Origin: Symbiodinium natans
Lineage: Eukaryota; Sar; Dinophyceae; Suessiales; Symbiodiniaceae
Direction: 5' to 3'
Assembly (NCBI GenBank): GCA_905221605.1
Contig: CAJNDS010002232.1
Span: forward strand, 499,541 to 563,540
Length of the DNA stretch: 64,000 bases
The notes under the pieces were generated by a model that was given only the letters and a program-made list of their open reading frames with translations, ran no database searches and was not told the DNA's origin. Positions 20,928 to 29,813 of this stretch are shown piece by piece (within the stretch, counting starts at the first letter, position 1; each line of letters starts with the position of its first letter). A program made the position numbers and the translations under genes.

Positions 20928-22694
20928 ATGTCAGATCAAAAGTGGCATCGATATCCCCGAGCTCGGGTCAGGCCCGACGGCACTAGGAGGCGCACCCGCA
21001 ACGAACTGGCTGCCCGCAGTGCTCGCCGCAATGCCCCTGGAAACCAAAGGGAGAGAGCCGACACTGCGGCCCCCCGTGCTCAGGAGATGAATCAGCAGCC
21101 ATGGCGACAAGCGGCCCATCGCGAGAGCCGACAGCCACACTGGCAGAATGCGAGGGGAGCCGACGCTCGGCCCCAAGATCAACTTCAAGACTGGTACTAC
21201 GACGATGAAGACGACGACGATGATGAATACCAGCCGGACACAAGTGACAGGCACGAAGTGCATGCTACGGAGGACGACGAGGGCTACCTCAAGATCTGGT
21301 GGCAAGGAGAATGGTGGTTCCGGCAGAAGCCACCAGACCCACCGGCATCGCCAAAGAAACGGCAGCAGGCTAGCAGCTCGAGCGAGCAAAGGAGGCCTGC
21401 CACAGAGGGAGCCGCATCTTCGGCCCCTGCACAGCATGTCTCAGAGGGCCTCAAGCAGTTCGTCCCCCCTGCCCGAGACAGTGTGCCTCCCCAATCCTTG
21501 AGAGCCGTGCGTGAGAAATGGAACCTGCTGGCTATCATCGAAGATGACATCAATGTCCTGCGCCAAAAGAAGGTCGCCCTCATGTTCAAAACATTCTTCG
21601 AAATGGGGCACTTCGTCAAACATCATGATGACTTCCACCACTCGGAGTCCCTGAAGATCATCCCGGCAGCAGGCAACTGGAACCTTGCGTTTGCCATGTG
21701 CCTGATTTCCAGAGATAAGCTCCACTACGCGAACCACTCCACCTTCGGCACGGCAGTAGAATGCTGGTTATGGAGCCTGTCCAAAGATGCGGACTTCGAG
21801 CCCATCCTCACCCAGTTCGCCGGCATGTTGCACAGCGTGATCGCATTGTTTGAGGGCATCCCCATTTCGCTGCATGAACAGATCCACTGGTTCGATAGTC
21901 ATCAGGACCTGGCAATCAAGTTCGACTACTACTTCCCTGCCGAGCAACTGCAGGACGATGAGCAAATTGTCCGAGTAGAAATTCAGGACCAAGCCAGCCA
22001 GGAAAGCAGAGATGACGACATGCCGGACAGGACCTACAAGCGCAGGGGATACACGGCTCCTGCCAACCGGACTGCCGAGCTGGCTTCATCTGAGGCCTAT
22101 GTGGAGATGGAGGTCGACTACCCTGCGAGGCAAACGCCACCAAATCAATCTGGCAGCATCCCCCACTCCCCGCGAAGGGTTGAGAGATACAACATCTACA
22201 CGGAGACGACCTACGCCAGCAGCGATGGCACCTCTCTGCCCACGCCAGCACGCGATTCGGCCCCTCTGGGGGAGCCGACGAAGCTCTACTGGAAACTGGA
22301 CCAGTCTCTCTCCAAAAGACTGTCAGTTGTTCTGAGGCACGACTCTGAAGACTTCGGCCTGACGTTCGACGAGGCAGGGTGGACCAAGGTGGCAGACCTT
22401 CTACGCACCCCCATTATGAAGGAGAAGGGGGCAACCTTCAACAACATCCGCTCGGTGGTCTACTGGAACGACAAGCAGCGCTTCGCGCTCGAGTGGCGCG
22501 GTGCCGATCTCTACATCAGGGCGGTTCAAGGTCACTCCAAGAAAGGACTACGTGATGAAGCGGTCATGCGGCCCCTTGGGGATGCCGAGTTGCCGGAGCA
22601 ACCAACTGGGACTTCTACAGCTCGATCCTGGCGAAGGGCATCCTCACGGGAGGCCTCTCCCAGTCCCGGACACACATTCATTGCGTTTCCGTAG
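20928..22694 (+). CDS. Element B ORF1 with N-terminal KptA/Tpt1 half
   Basis: The ATG at 20928 (MSDQKWHRYP) is chosen because the frame further upstream, although open to 19797, is unnatural. Order: an Arg-rich basic region, an acidic stretch DDEDDDDDEYQ, a helical middle region (about 21490-21990), a disordered linker, then from about 22280 a match to the RNA 2'-phosphotransferase fold. That match holds LSVVLRHDSEDFGLTFDEAG with the Arg-His pair, a helix-turn segment, NDKQRFALEW, and YIRAVQGHS with the second catalytic-type Arg. In the family, Tpt1/KptA removes a 2'-phosphate from RNA using NAD+. The C-terminal half (ADP-ribose side) is in the next frame from about 22595, so this ORF ends in unrelated residues. 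A frameshift, programmed or mutational, separates them. Confidence 0.65.
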   Translation: MSDQKWHRYPRARVRPDGTRRRTRNELAARSARRNAPGNQRERADTAAPRAQEMNQQPWRQAAHRESRQPHWQNARGADARPQDQLQDWYYDDEDDDDDEYQPDTSDRHEVHATEDDEGYLKIWWQGEWWFRQKPPDPPASPKKRQQASSSSEQRRPATEGAASSAPAQHVSEGLKQFVPPARDSVPPQSLRAVREKWNLLAIIEDDINVLRQKKVALMFKTFFEMGHFVKHHDDFHHSESLKIIPAAGNWNLAFAMCLISRDKLHYANHSTFGTAVECWLWSLSKDADFEPILTQFAGMLHSVIALFEGIPISLHEQIHWFDSHQDLAIKFDYYFPAEQLQDDEQIVRVEIQDQASQESRDDDMPDRTYKRRGYTAPANRTAELASSEAYVEMEVDYPARQTPPNQSGSIPHSPRRVERYNIYTETTYASSDGTSLPTPARDSAPLGEPTKLYWKLDQSLSKRLSVVLRHDSEDFGLTFDEAGWTKVADLLRTPIMKEKGATFNNIRSVVYWNDKQRFALEWRGADLYIRAVQGHSKKGLRDEAVMRPLGDAELPEQPTGTSTARSWRRASSREASPSPGHTFIAFP

Positions 22695-25600
22695 ACAGAA
22701 GTGAATATCGGAATTACCCCGCGCATTGTGACATCGCAGTCATACTCTCCCCGAAAGAATCGGGGGCCCTTTGGTTCCGTTCAATGAACAACTACTATTT
22801 AACCCGGGGTGCCGATGGCAAGCTGGCCCCGCATTGTATAAAGGCCGTCAGGATCCTGGCGTCGGGAGAAGAAGTTTTTGGCTCTGATGGGCCACCGGCA
22901 GCTGACGTTGTCATGCAGGCCATTGTTCGGTCTCACTCTTTCAGGTCTTCCCGGGGAAGCCGATCTTCGGCCCCCAATGACCATGACCAAGACCGCACTG
23001 CAGCTCAGCGAGCATACACGGGGGTTGCACTGCATCATCGCATCCGTTGCACCGCTTCCTCTACCCATTGCACGCTCCCCAACCCATCGATTATGCTGCA
23101 GGACTATGATCGACGAGACGTTCAAGGTCCCGAGAGTCAGTTCGCCAGGTTGAAATGGGGACACATTCTTCTGCTGGGAGTGTTATTGGCAGGTGGGAAA
23201 GGTTACGCAGGCAGGCTTCTTTCGCTGAAAAGCGCTAGACTAATTAAATGGCTCTGCACCAGGAGAATCAGAGGTTGCTATAGAAGGAGACCCTACATCC
23301 TCAGCACACACGCCAAGTGCACTACTAACCTATCTACAACACAGATGGGTGAGCTCGCCAGACGCACATCACCGAGCCGCGCTGGTCCCAAGTCCAGCGG
23401 CTGGGCCCCAAGCTTTCGTTGTCTTCTCTGGATGTGGATTCTTATCCTTTGTGGAAGCTTCGTGACAGCACATGGGGGTCGAGCAGACGTGAGGGTTACC
23501 ACGGGTTCCAGTACCGTGGTGGGAGCCACACAACATCGGCCCCAACAGTCCAACAGAGTGGGCGAAGACACTGGCCAGGCAATACGTAATCACCGGAACA
23601 GCATCGGGTGGATTGCCAAGAGATCGCTGCGACGAGCTCGCGCACGAGCCTATGCCACAGGCGGCACTCACTATAAGGGCACATGGTACACTAGAGAAAC
23701 ACTGACAAAAACCACAGGGGGCATGCACCAGCTGGGGCCGCAGGACCGGCCGGCTAAACCCGCCAAGCATCCCAAATCCGACAAAGCATCTCACCTTCGA
23801 TGTCTCACATGGAACATGAGCGGGGGCTCGCAGGCGGCCTGGCAAGAACTCATGTCATGGTTAAGTGAGAGACCAGATGACTTTGACATCGTGTTCGTGC
23901 AGGAAACACACTGGAAACAGGAGGGGTGCCGCACCTTCTCGTCCGGCCCCTGGTTCGTCGTCTCCTCAGGGGCTACTGGCAAAGACAAGTGCTCAGGAGT
24001 TGCCACTCTGATCCATCAGAATGTCTGCAAGCGAGATAATGTTAGCTACAGGGTTCTTAGGCAAGGCAGAGTACTCTCGGTTCGACTACATCACTCACAG
24101 AACGGCTCCGATCTTCTGAATGTCTACCAGCATGTGTGGAGGACCAACATTGACAAAGCCGAGAACCTGAAAGCTCGAGCCTCAATTTGGGATGCGGTAC
24201 GGTCTAGTATCATGAAGAGTCCACAACGGAACGACTTGATTCTAGCGGGAGACTTCAATTGCTCCATCCAAACTTCGAGGGGATTGATTGGTAGCGCCGT
24301 CGTTGCCAAAGTAGAGGGATCGCCTGATGAAGATGACTTTCTAGGAATACTCCAGGACTTCGGCCTCACTCTCCTCAATACGTGGAATTGCACTCCGGCA
24401 CACACGTGCGTGCACCAAGGCACCAAAACGCAATTGGATTTCCTCGCGTGCAGGGTTCAGCACGCGACTCGCACCGCAAGACACAGCAGGCCCATGCATC
24501 AAGTCGCTCTAGGAAAGTGGAAGGCCAATCACCATATCCCGGTGCAGGCTCACATCCGCAGAGTCGCGCCATGTCGTCTCCCGAACCCTGTCAAACCTAC
24601 GATGGCGTCTAGGCAATGCATCCAAGACTCCATCGCGCAGGCAGACGATCGAGCTAAGCAGTTAAAACACCTTATCGACACAGACATTCAAAAGCTGGAC
24701 CCTGACTTGCATCTTCACAGCTTTACGCGGCAGGTGGATGAGATCATGAAGGAACACATGCAAACCGTTTACCCCCCAGAACCTGAGGTTGACAACCGCG
24801 TTTCGCAGAATCCGCAGTTTAAGCGCACCGCGAAAGAAATGTGGGCTAAGTACAAGGAATGGAAATCCACCAAAGCGGACAGCCTCATCGCAATCCTCCG
24901 GAAATGGAAAAAGTACACCGAATTTCGTGTGGCCTCTAAAGCGATGAAACAAACTGCCAAGAAAATCAAACGCGAAAAGCTGCAGGCTGTCGCTGAGGAC
25001 CTGCAAGTTGCCGCCGCTAAGGGTGATCAACGGAAGGTGTGGATGAGCGCTAGAAAGTTAGCTCCCTGGAAACCCTTCGCGCGCACACACATCCGCAGTG
25101 AAAAGGGAGAAATCCTCACTCCCAAAGAACAACTGGCTGAGCTCATTAAGCACAGCAGCAACAAGTTTTGTCAGGGAGAAGACTACTCGCCCAATCATCG
25201 AGTCACTGAACCCATTCTTGTTCAGGCAAAAGACCTCGTCTGGGCCCTAGGAAAACTACCATTTCGCAAAGGGGTGCCGAAGATGTCGGCCCCGGCAGCT
25301 GTCTGGAGACTGTGCCGTGACCAGGTAGCCAAAACGCTGGAGCCCATCCTGATGCGATCCTGGGGGGAAGATTCCCTCTGCGTCATCCCACACGTGTGGA
25401 AAGACACATACCTCGTATGGTTACCTAAACCACAGAAAGACCCCAGCCGCCCGTCCGGGCTTCGTCCAATAGGACTCTCCCACCCTCTCTCGAAATCGAT
25501 ATGTGCTCTGTTGAGAGAACACATCCGACCACTTCTCGAGGACGCGCTGGTCACTCGACCACAATTTGCATATACTGCCGGTAGGGGAGTCCTAGACGCC

Positions 25601-28600
25601 CTACTGAGAGTGCACAACCACCTGAGAGAGGCTAGGGCTTATGCGACCAAGAGCAGACAAAGTATCTATGACCTCCACGCCGGAGCTTCGCAAGTTAAGT
25701 GCGCAGGTGGCATCTGTTTTTCCCTCGACCTTGAGGGGGCGTTCGACAACGTCCCTCGCACTGCTCTTGCCACTAGTCTGCGACGCCTCGGGGTCTCCGA
25801 AACGCTGGTGCAACTCCTCATGCAGTTCCATTTTGAGGCCAGGTATCACTGCTCAGTTGGCACTCATGAGGACTATGTCACGACCACACGAGGCATCAAA
25901 CAAGGCTGTACCGTCGCGCCGTATTTGTTTGTGGCACACACAATTGCGATCATAGATACACTGGCGGAACGCCTTAGCTGGGACTGGGTTACGCAGCTGT
26001 TTACTTTCTACGCCGACGACGCCTTAGCAGCCTGGACGTTAAAAAGTGCCGAAGACCTTCAGGGTGCCATCGTTGGCATCCACAAAGTCGTGCAAACCTT
26101 TAACGACCATGGTATGACTCTCAGCGCAACCAAATCAGTCGTGCTGTGCCACGCCAAGGGGGCAGACGCGATTAGAATCTTGCAGAAACTTAAGGTCTTC
26201 AAGGATAAACTCCCGCACCTCGCATTTATGCAACACGGCAAGCAGATTCTGATCCCCCTTAAGAAAACGCATCAGTACCTAGGAACCATCATTTCCTACC
26301 GAGATGCCCAGGAGAAAACTGTTCAGCTTCGCATGCGTAAAGCAAGGGGTCAATACAGCCAGCTTCGTAAGGCCATCAACTCCAGACGTGTCACGCACAA
26401 CCGCCCCAGGTACCAAATATGGAGAGCCGGGGTCTGGAGCTCAGCTGCACACGGGCTGCTGGCAGTGGGCGTTAGGCCCACGGGACGCAAGCATCTACGT
26501 GCAATGGCTGCCAGACAGATGCGCGCTATCGCCAAAAAGCCGGCGCATCTAACCCTGGTGACAAATGAGCAGATCCAGAAGCATCTCAATGCTGAGGATC
26601 CCCTGCAAGCACTCGCTCAACAAGGCCAGAGGATGCACGACGCACTTGAGTTAGTTGCAGCAGAGTGCCCCAGCGACATAAGGGCCCTTCCACAGGTCCG
26701 GGCGCAGCTCGCGCTGGCTATCCACTCACTCCAATCAGTGAGTGCAGGAGAGCAGCTTCCTGGCGATAAGGAGTCAGACCCTTACACATGTCCGCATTGC
26801 AATCTGCAGTTTCGCACCGTCACTAGCCTTCGGCAGCACAAGGCATGGAAGCACCCAGAGGCTAAGCCGGAGCTGCTCCAGTTTGATCCGGCAAACCATG
26901 CCCTGAATGGTCTGCCACAGTGCGCCTTTTGTAAATTCAAATACGGGGCATGGATTGGGCTCAAAGCACACATTGAAAAAGGATACTGCCCTGTTCTTTA
27001 CCCGGAAACAAGTCCTCAGGGAGCCGCGTTCGGCCCCGAAGCAGATACCAACACCAATCCAACAGCTCCAGAGGCAACCACTGCAAGTGAGCCGCCTCCC
27101 ATAGCCCAAAAGCCGGTTCTGGACGCTGCTCGGCAACAAGGCTGGAAAAGTCTGCTGGATACTGCTGTTGTGTCGTCACTCAAGCAACACTGCTGTGTGT
27201 GCAAGCGATGGATCGCAGATCCTACGGCTCTGAAGAGACACATAGTTAGAGCCCACAAAGACGTGTGGGCAGTCACCGCCAACGGCAAACTCGAGGAGAG
27301 ATGTGCGCAGGTCAAGCCCCGTCTCCTCAGAAATGGCACCTGCCCTTGGTGCGACAGGTCCTCCCCCTCCAGACATTACTTCCAATGTAATGTGATCTTC
27401 CAATGTGCCCTGATAGGACTACACTGTGAACATGACGACGGAGGTGGTGAGCGTCTTCGGCGGCCTAATGCCGGGGCTAGCGACGAGCATGAGAGAGACC
27501 TCGAAACAGCCGAGAGAAATGGACCGGGAGACAGAGAATGCACCGAACAAACGCCCCAAAGCGGCCCGGCGAGGACAGCGGGGAGGCCGGCGGCAAATTG
27601 CAGACGAGAACCTGAACTCGGTGGTGACGCTCCTGGCCAATCTGTCGTTGCAGCAGGAGGACGCCCTGAACCGCCTACGCCTGGACACGTCCTTCACCTT
27701 TCACCTCCAGCAACAAGGCCCAGGAACCATATTGCTGCCGCTTTTCAAGGCGGGGCAGGAGTGGCAACAAAAACAGAAGAAAGGAGAGAACGTCCCCCCG
27801 ATGAGAATCGTCGCGCTGGGCCTCCTGTTAAAGGAGGTCGTGGCAAGAGTCCAACTGATGGTAGGCGATCCCACGGCTGTGGAGAATGCGATGAAGCACC
27901 AGTGGCTCGACCAGCAGAAGCGCTTCGTGTATCAGGAGTGGAACTCGGCCACCAAAAAGGTGGAGCCGTCGGCGACAGCCAAGAGCCTGAAGGTGGAAGA
28001 GGCGACGGAGCTCATCAACCAGGTCGCCGAGCTATGTCTGCCGGACCTGGTCACCAGGTTCTGCGCCCAAAGGCGTCCCAAGCAAGAGCCTCAGGAAGGC
28101 GACAAAGCAGTGTTCCTCATCGAAGTCGCCATGAGAGACCCGAGAGCAGACATCCTGCATCAGAAACTGCGACAGTTGGCCAACTGCGCGGTTTGGAATG
28201 TGGTGGGGGCGCAACTGCAGCCGCCAAACCAGCAACGCCACGGCCTGGCAATGGCACTGCAAAAGGCCCTGGAAAACATCTGAGCGCTGCAGGAAGTGCA
28301 CGGCCACCTACTGGTGTGCCGAGTGTCTCTCGCCTCAAACTTAAGAATAGCGGCAACACATGCTACATCAACTCCGTCATAACTGCCGCCCTGTGGCAAG
28401 CACAACTCAGGCCGGGGAGCCGCATACCTGATGCTTGGCAGAAGGCACTTGCCAAAACGCACTGGGATGCAGCGATGTTTCTCCGCATGTACATGTTAGG
28501 CTGGGCGCAGCCTAACAGACAGCATGACGTGAGTGAATTCATACAGTTCATCATCCCTAAGCTGGCTTGGACTGATAGTCTAGTTCACTGGGAGGCTAGG

Positions 28601-29116
28601 GTGGCGGTTGAGGAGGGGTGTACTACTGAAATCAGAGAGACAGCTGCACCACTGCTGCTTCTAGCAGCACCTGGAGGTATCCAAGACGGGGAGCTGGATG
28701 CCCTTATCCTTAACTGGCACCTGCAGGCCCAGCCGCGTGCACTGTGCACAGCCCCGACTCACATTTTCCTCGTACTGCCTAGATATACCACGAACAACGG
28801 TGTCACAAGGAAGACCCGTGTACCTATCACATTCAACAATCGCTGTGTCCACCTACCGATCTTCAGAAATGAAAGCAGCATAGCGTGTGATTGGCTTGCC
28901 TATGACCTCATCTCCATCATAGTGCATCTTGGAGAAACAGTTCTCACGGGGCACTACAGAACTGTTGGCTTAATACCGGGCAGGACAGATGCCTGGTACA
29001 TGGACGACGGTGTCACATCGGAAAGGCTTGCAACCATAAGCCCCGAAATCCAGTCCAACTGTTATGTGCTTGGCTGCATCCGCAGGCCCCCTGCTGGGGA
29101 AGGCGGATCGGCCTGA
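22559..29116 (+). CDS. Element B ORF2: KptA C-half, endonuclease, RT, zinc fingers, USP-like protease
   Basis: The frame opens after TGA at 22556; the first ATG is 22784 (numbering from there gives 2110 aa). Before that ATG it already encodes the second KptA half (WDFYSSILAKGI, RTHIHCVSVD, NNYYLTRGADGKL), so it probably depends on a shift from ORF1. EEP endonuclease is at about aa 335-595: TWNMSG, VFVQETHW, LAGDFNC, LDFLACR, NHHIPV. Reverse transcriptase is at about aa 880-1110: motif A LDLEGAFDNVP, motif B GIKQGCTVAP, motif C FYADDALAAW. Four Cys/His clusters follow at about aa 1335-1535 (CPHC...H, CAFC...C, CCVC...H, CPWC). About aa 1547-1833 is Arg/Gly/Pro-rich and overlaps a better frame. 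The C-terminus (about 1847-2095) has a USP-type Cys box SGNTCYINSV and a His box GHYRTVGL with WYMDDG. The first 160 bases overlap ORF1. Confidence 0.75.
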   Translation, partial: SGHAAPWGCRVAGATNWDFYSSILAKGILTGGLSQSRTHIHCVSVDRSEYRNYPAHCDIAVILSPKESGALWFRSMNNYYLTRGADGKLAPHCIKAVRILASGEEVFGSDGPPAADVVMQAIVRSHSFRSSRGSRSSAPNDHDQDRTAAQRAYTGVALHHRIRCTASSTHCTLPNPSIMLQDYDRRDVQGPESQFARLKWGHILLLGVLLAGGKGYAGRLLSLKSARLIKWLCTRRIRGCYRRRPYILSTHAKCTTNLSTTQMGELARRTSPSRAGPKSSGWAPSFRCLLWMWILILCGSFVTAHGGRADVRVTTGSSTVVGATQHRPQQSNRVGEDTGQAIRNHRNSIGWIAKRSLRRARARAYATGGTHYKGTWYTRETLTKTTGGMHQLGPQDRPAKPAKHPKSDKASHLRCLTWNMSGGSQAAWQELMSWLSERPDDFDIVFVQETHWKQEGCRTFSSGPWFVVSSGATGKDKCSGVATLIHQNVCKRDNVSYRVLRQGRVLSVRLHHSQNGSDLLNVYQHVWRTNIDKAENLKARASIWDAVRSSIMKSPQRNDLILAGDFNCSIQTSRGLIGSAVVAKVEGSPDEDDFLGILQDFGLTLLNTWNCTPAHTCVHQGTKTQLDFLACRVQHATRTARHSRPMHQVALGKWKANHHIPVQAHIRRVAPCRLPNPVKPTMASRQCIQDSIAQADDRAKQLKHLIDTDIQKLDPDLHLHSFTRQVDEIMKEHMQTVYPPEPEVDNRVSQNPQFKRTAKEMWAKYKEWKSTKADSLIAILRKWKKYTEFRVASKAMKQTAKKIKREKLQAVAEDLQVAAAKGDQRKVWMSARKLAPWKPFARTHIRSEKGEILTPKEQLAELIKHSSNKFCQGEDYSPNHRVTEPILVQAKDLVWALGKLPFRKGVPKMSAPAAVWRLCRDQVAKTLEPILMRSWGEDSLCVIPHVWKDTYLVWLPKPQKDPSRPSGLRPIGLSHPLSKSICALLREHIRPLLEDALVTRPQFAYTAGRGVLDALLRVHNHLREARAYATKSRQSIYDLHAGASQVKCAGGICFSLDLEGAFDNVPRTALATSLRRLGVSETLVQLLMQFHFEARYHCSVGTHEDYVTTTRGIKQGCTVAPYLFVAHTIAIIDTLAERLSWDWVTQLFTFYADDALAAWTLKSAEDLQGAIVGIHKVVQTFNDHGMTLSATKSVVLCHAKGADAIRILQKLKVFKDKLPHLAFMQHGKQILIPLKKTHQYLGTIISYRDAQEKTVQLRMRKARGQYSQLRKAINSRRVTHNRPRYQIWRAGVWSSAAHGLLAVGVRPTGRKHLRAMAARQMRAIAKKPAHLTLVTNEQIQKHLNAEDPLQALAQQGQRMHDALELVAAECPSDIRALPQVRAQLALAIHSLQSVSAGEQLPGDKESDPYTCPHCNLQFRTVTSLRQHKAWKHPEAKPELLQFDPANHALNGLPQCAFCKFKYGAWIGLKAHIEKGYCPVLYPETSPQGAAFGPEADTNTNPTAPEATTASEPPPIAQKPVLDAARQQGWKSLLDTAVVSSLKQHCCVCKRWIADPTALKRHIVRAHKDVWAVTANGKLEERCAQVKPRLLRNGTCPWCDRSSPSRHYFQCNVIFQCALIGLHCEHDDGGGERLRRPNAGASDEHERDLETAERNGPGDRECTEQTPQSGPARTAGRPAANCRREPELGGDAPGQSVVAAGGRPEPPTPGHVLHLSPPATRPRNHIAAAFQGGAGVATKTEERRERPPDENRRAGPPVKGGRGKSPTDGRRSHGCGECDEAPVARPAEALRVSGVELGHQKGGAVGDSQEPEGGRGDGAHQPGRRAMSAGPGHQVLRPKASQARASGRRQSSVPHRSRHERPESRHPASETATVGQLRGLECGGGATAAAKPATPRPGNGTAKGPGKHLSAAGSARPPTGVPSVSRLKLKNSGNTCYINSVITAALWQAQLRPGSRIPDAWQKALAKTHWDAAMFLRMYMLGWAQPNRQHDVSEFIQFIIPKLAWTDSLVHWEARVAVEEGCTTEIRETAAPLLLLAAPGGIQDGELDALILNWHLQAQPRALCTAPTHIFLVLPRYTTNNGVTRKTRVPITFNNRCVHLPIFRNESSIACDWLAYDLISIIVHLGETVLTGHYRTVGLIPGRTDAWYMDDGVTSERLATISPEIQSNCYVLGCIRRPPAGEGGSA
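27432..28283 (+). CDS. Element B overprinted ORF3, helical protein
   Basis: An ATG at 27432 opens 283 codons to TGA at 28281, entirely inside ORF2 in the +1 frame. Its sequence is balanced and helix-rich (TLLANLSLQQEDALNRL, RIVALGLLLKEVVARVQ, ATELINQVAELCLPD, ALQKALENI). ORF2 over the same bases is an Arg/Gly/Pro/Ala-rich string typical of a shadow. It therefore probably encodes the functional product here, with ORF2 merely kept open so that the USP-like domain can be reached, or with separate translation. An NKRPKAARRGQRGGRRQ stretch near the start could bind nucleic acid. No family recognised. Confidence 0.55.
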   Translation: MTTEVVSVFGGLMPGLATSMRETSKQPREMDRETENAPNKRPKAARRGQRGGRRQIADENLNSVVTLLANLSLQQEDALNRLRLDTSFTFHLQQQGPGTILLPLFKAGQEWQQKQKKGENVPPMRIVALGLLLKEVVARVQLMVGDPTAVENAMKHQWLDQQKRFVYQEWNSATKKVEPSATAKSLKVEEATELINQVAELCLPDLVTRFCAQRRPKQEPQEGDKAVFLIEVAMRDPRADILHQKLRQLANCAVWNVVGAQLQPPNQQRHGLAMALQKALENI

Positions 29117-29800
29117 CGATGAGAGCTTATTTTTCTCACAGAAGCGGGGGTGCACCCCCCTCTAGGGTGCACGGGGGGGGACAGGCTAACAACCCTGTCT
29201 GGGCCTTTTAGTCTCTGTTCTTATGTACAGGGAAAGCACATGTGAAGCCGACCTTTCGGCCACAGCGCCCCACTGCCAGCATCTCATGCCCAGATCGCCC
29301 GACTACGGAGTTTGAGCGATGAGAAAATGAGATGGCTATGCTCTCCCTGAGTGTTTTTGCTCTTCATCTTTAGTGTACCGAGTCCTTTTCAATTCAACCA
29401 TGCCACCACATGCAGCCATGCGTTGTTCCATCAGCACGGGGGTGCCGTTCTTTCATCGGCCCCCCGGACATTTGCGGCACATGCGTGCCCACACCGTTTA
29501 GCCCTGTGAGTGAGCGAACTGTGAGACCGGCCGTAGTATAGTATCTCCTGTACATACACTGTATATTTGAGCTTGTGAGTGCGCGTTTCTTTCCTGTTTA
29601 CGGTAGGTCCAGGTAGGCTCTGTTGCGCTTGAGACCGTTTTGCCTGCAGTCTAGTTGAACTCCGGCTCCTGCAGGACGTCTCTTGCTGTCCATACCCGAA
29701 GCTGTTAACCGCCGCCACAGAGCGGCCGTGACATATGTCATGAACTACAGCTAGCTAGTAGGTCAGACCAGACCGCTGCGGAATCGAGTTCGAGTTCGAG
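29117..29800 (+). other. Element B 3' untranslated region and tail
   Basis: No coding. It contains two further hairpin-type motifs (about 29242 and 29438). The last 125 bases (about 29676-29800) are shared with A (about 19197-19321) and A' (about 32880-33000): CATACCCGAAGCTGTTAA, CGCCGCCxCxGAGCGGCCGT, ACAGCTAGCTAGTAGGTCAG, then TTCGAG repeats. A shared 3' end is the usual recognition signal by which one LINE's reverse transcriptase mobilises partners. Confidence 0.7.
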
Positions 29801-29813
29801 TGAAGCCCATCGT

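Larger units (their letters stand above)
19432..29800 (+). mobile_element. Full-length non-LTR retrotransposon, element B
   Basis: A 10.4-kb element with 13-bp duplications TGAAGCCCATCGT at 19419-19431 and 29801-29813. The duplication has a private G where A and A' have A, which ties the two ends together. It starts AAGCGTCTCGGCTC and ends in a short (TTCGAG) repeat rather than poly-A. Coding order: a small 5' ORF, an ORF with the N-terminal half of a KptA/Tpt1 domain, a long ORF with the other KptA half, EEP endonuclease, reverse transcriptase, zinc fingers and a USP-like protease, plus an overprinted ORF. At least nine copies of a hairpin-type motif (GGGG-N-GCCG, short loop, CGGCCCC) are spread along it. 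Few inactivating changes suggest recent activity. Confidence 0.8.
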
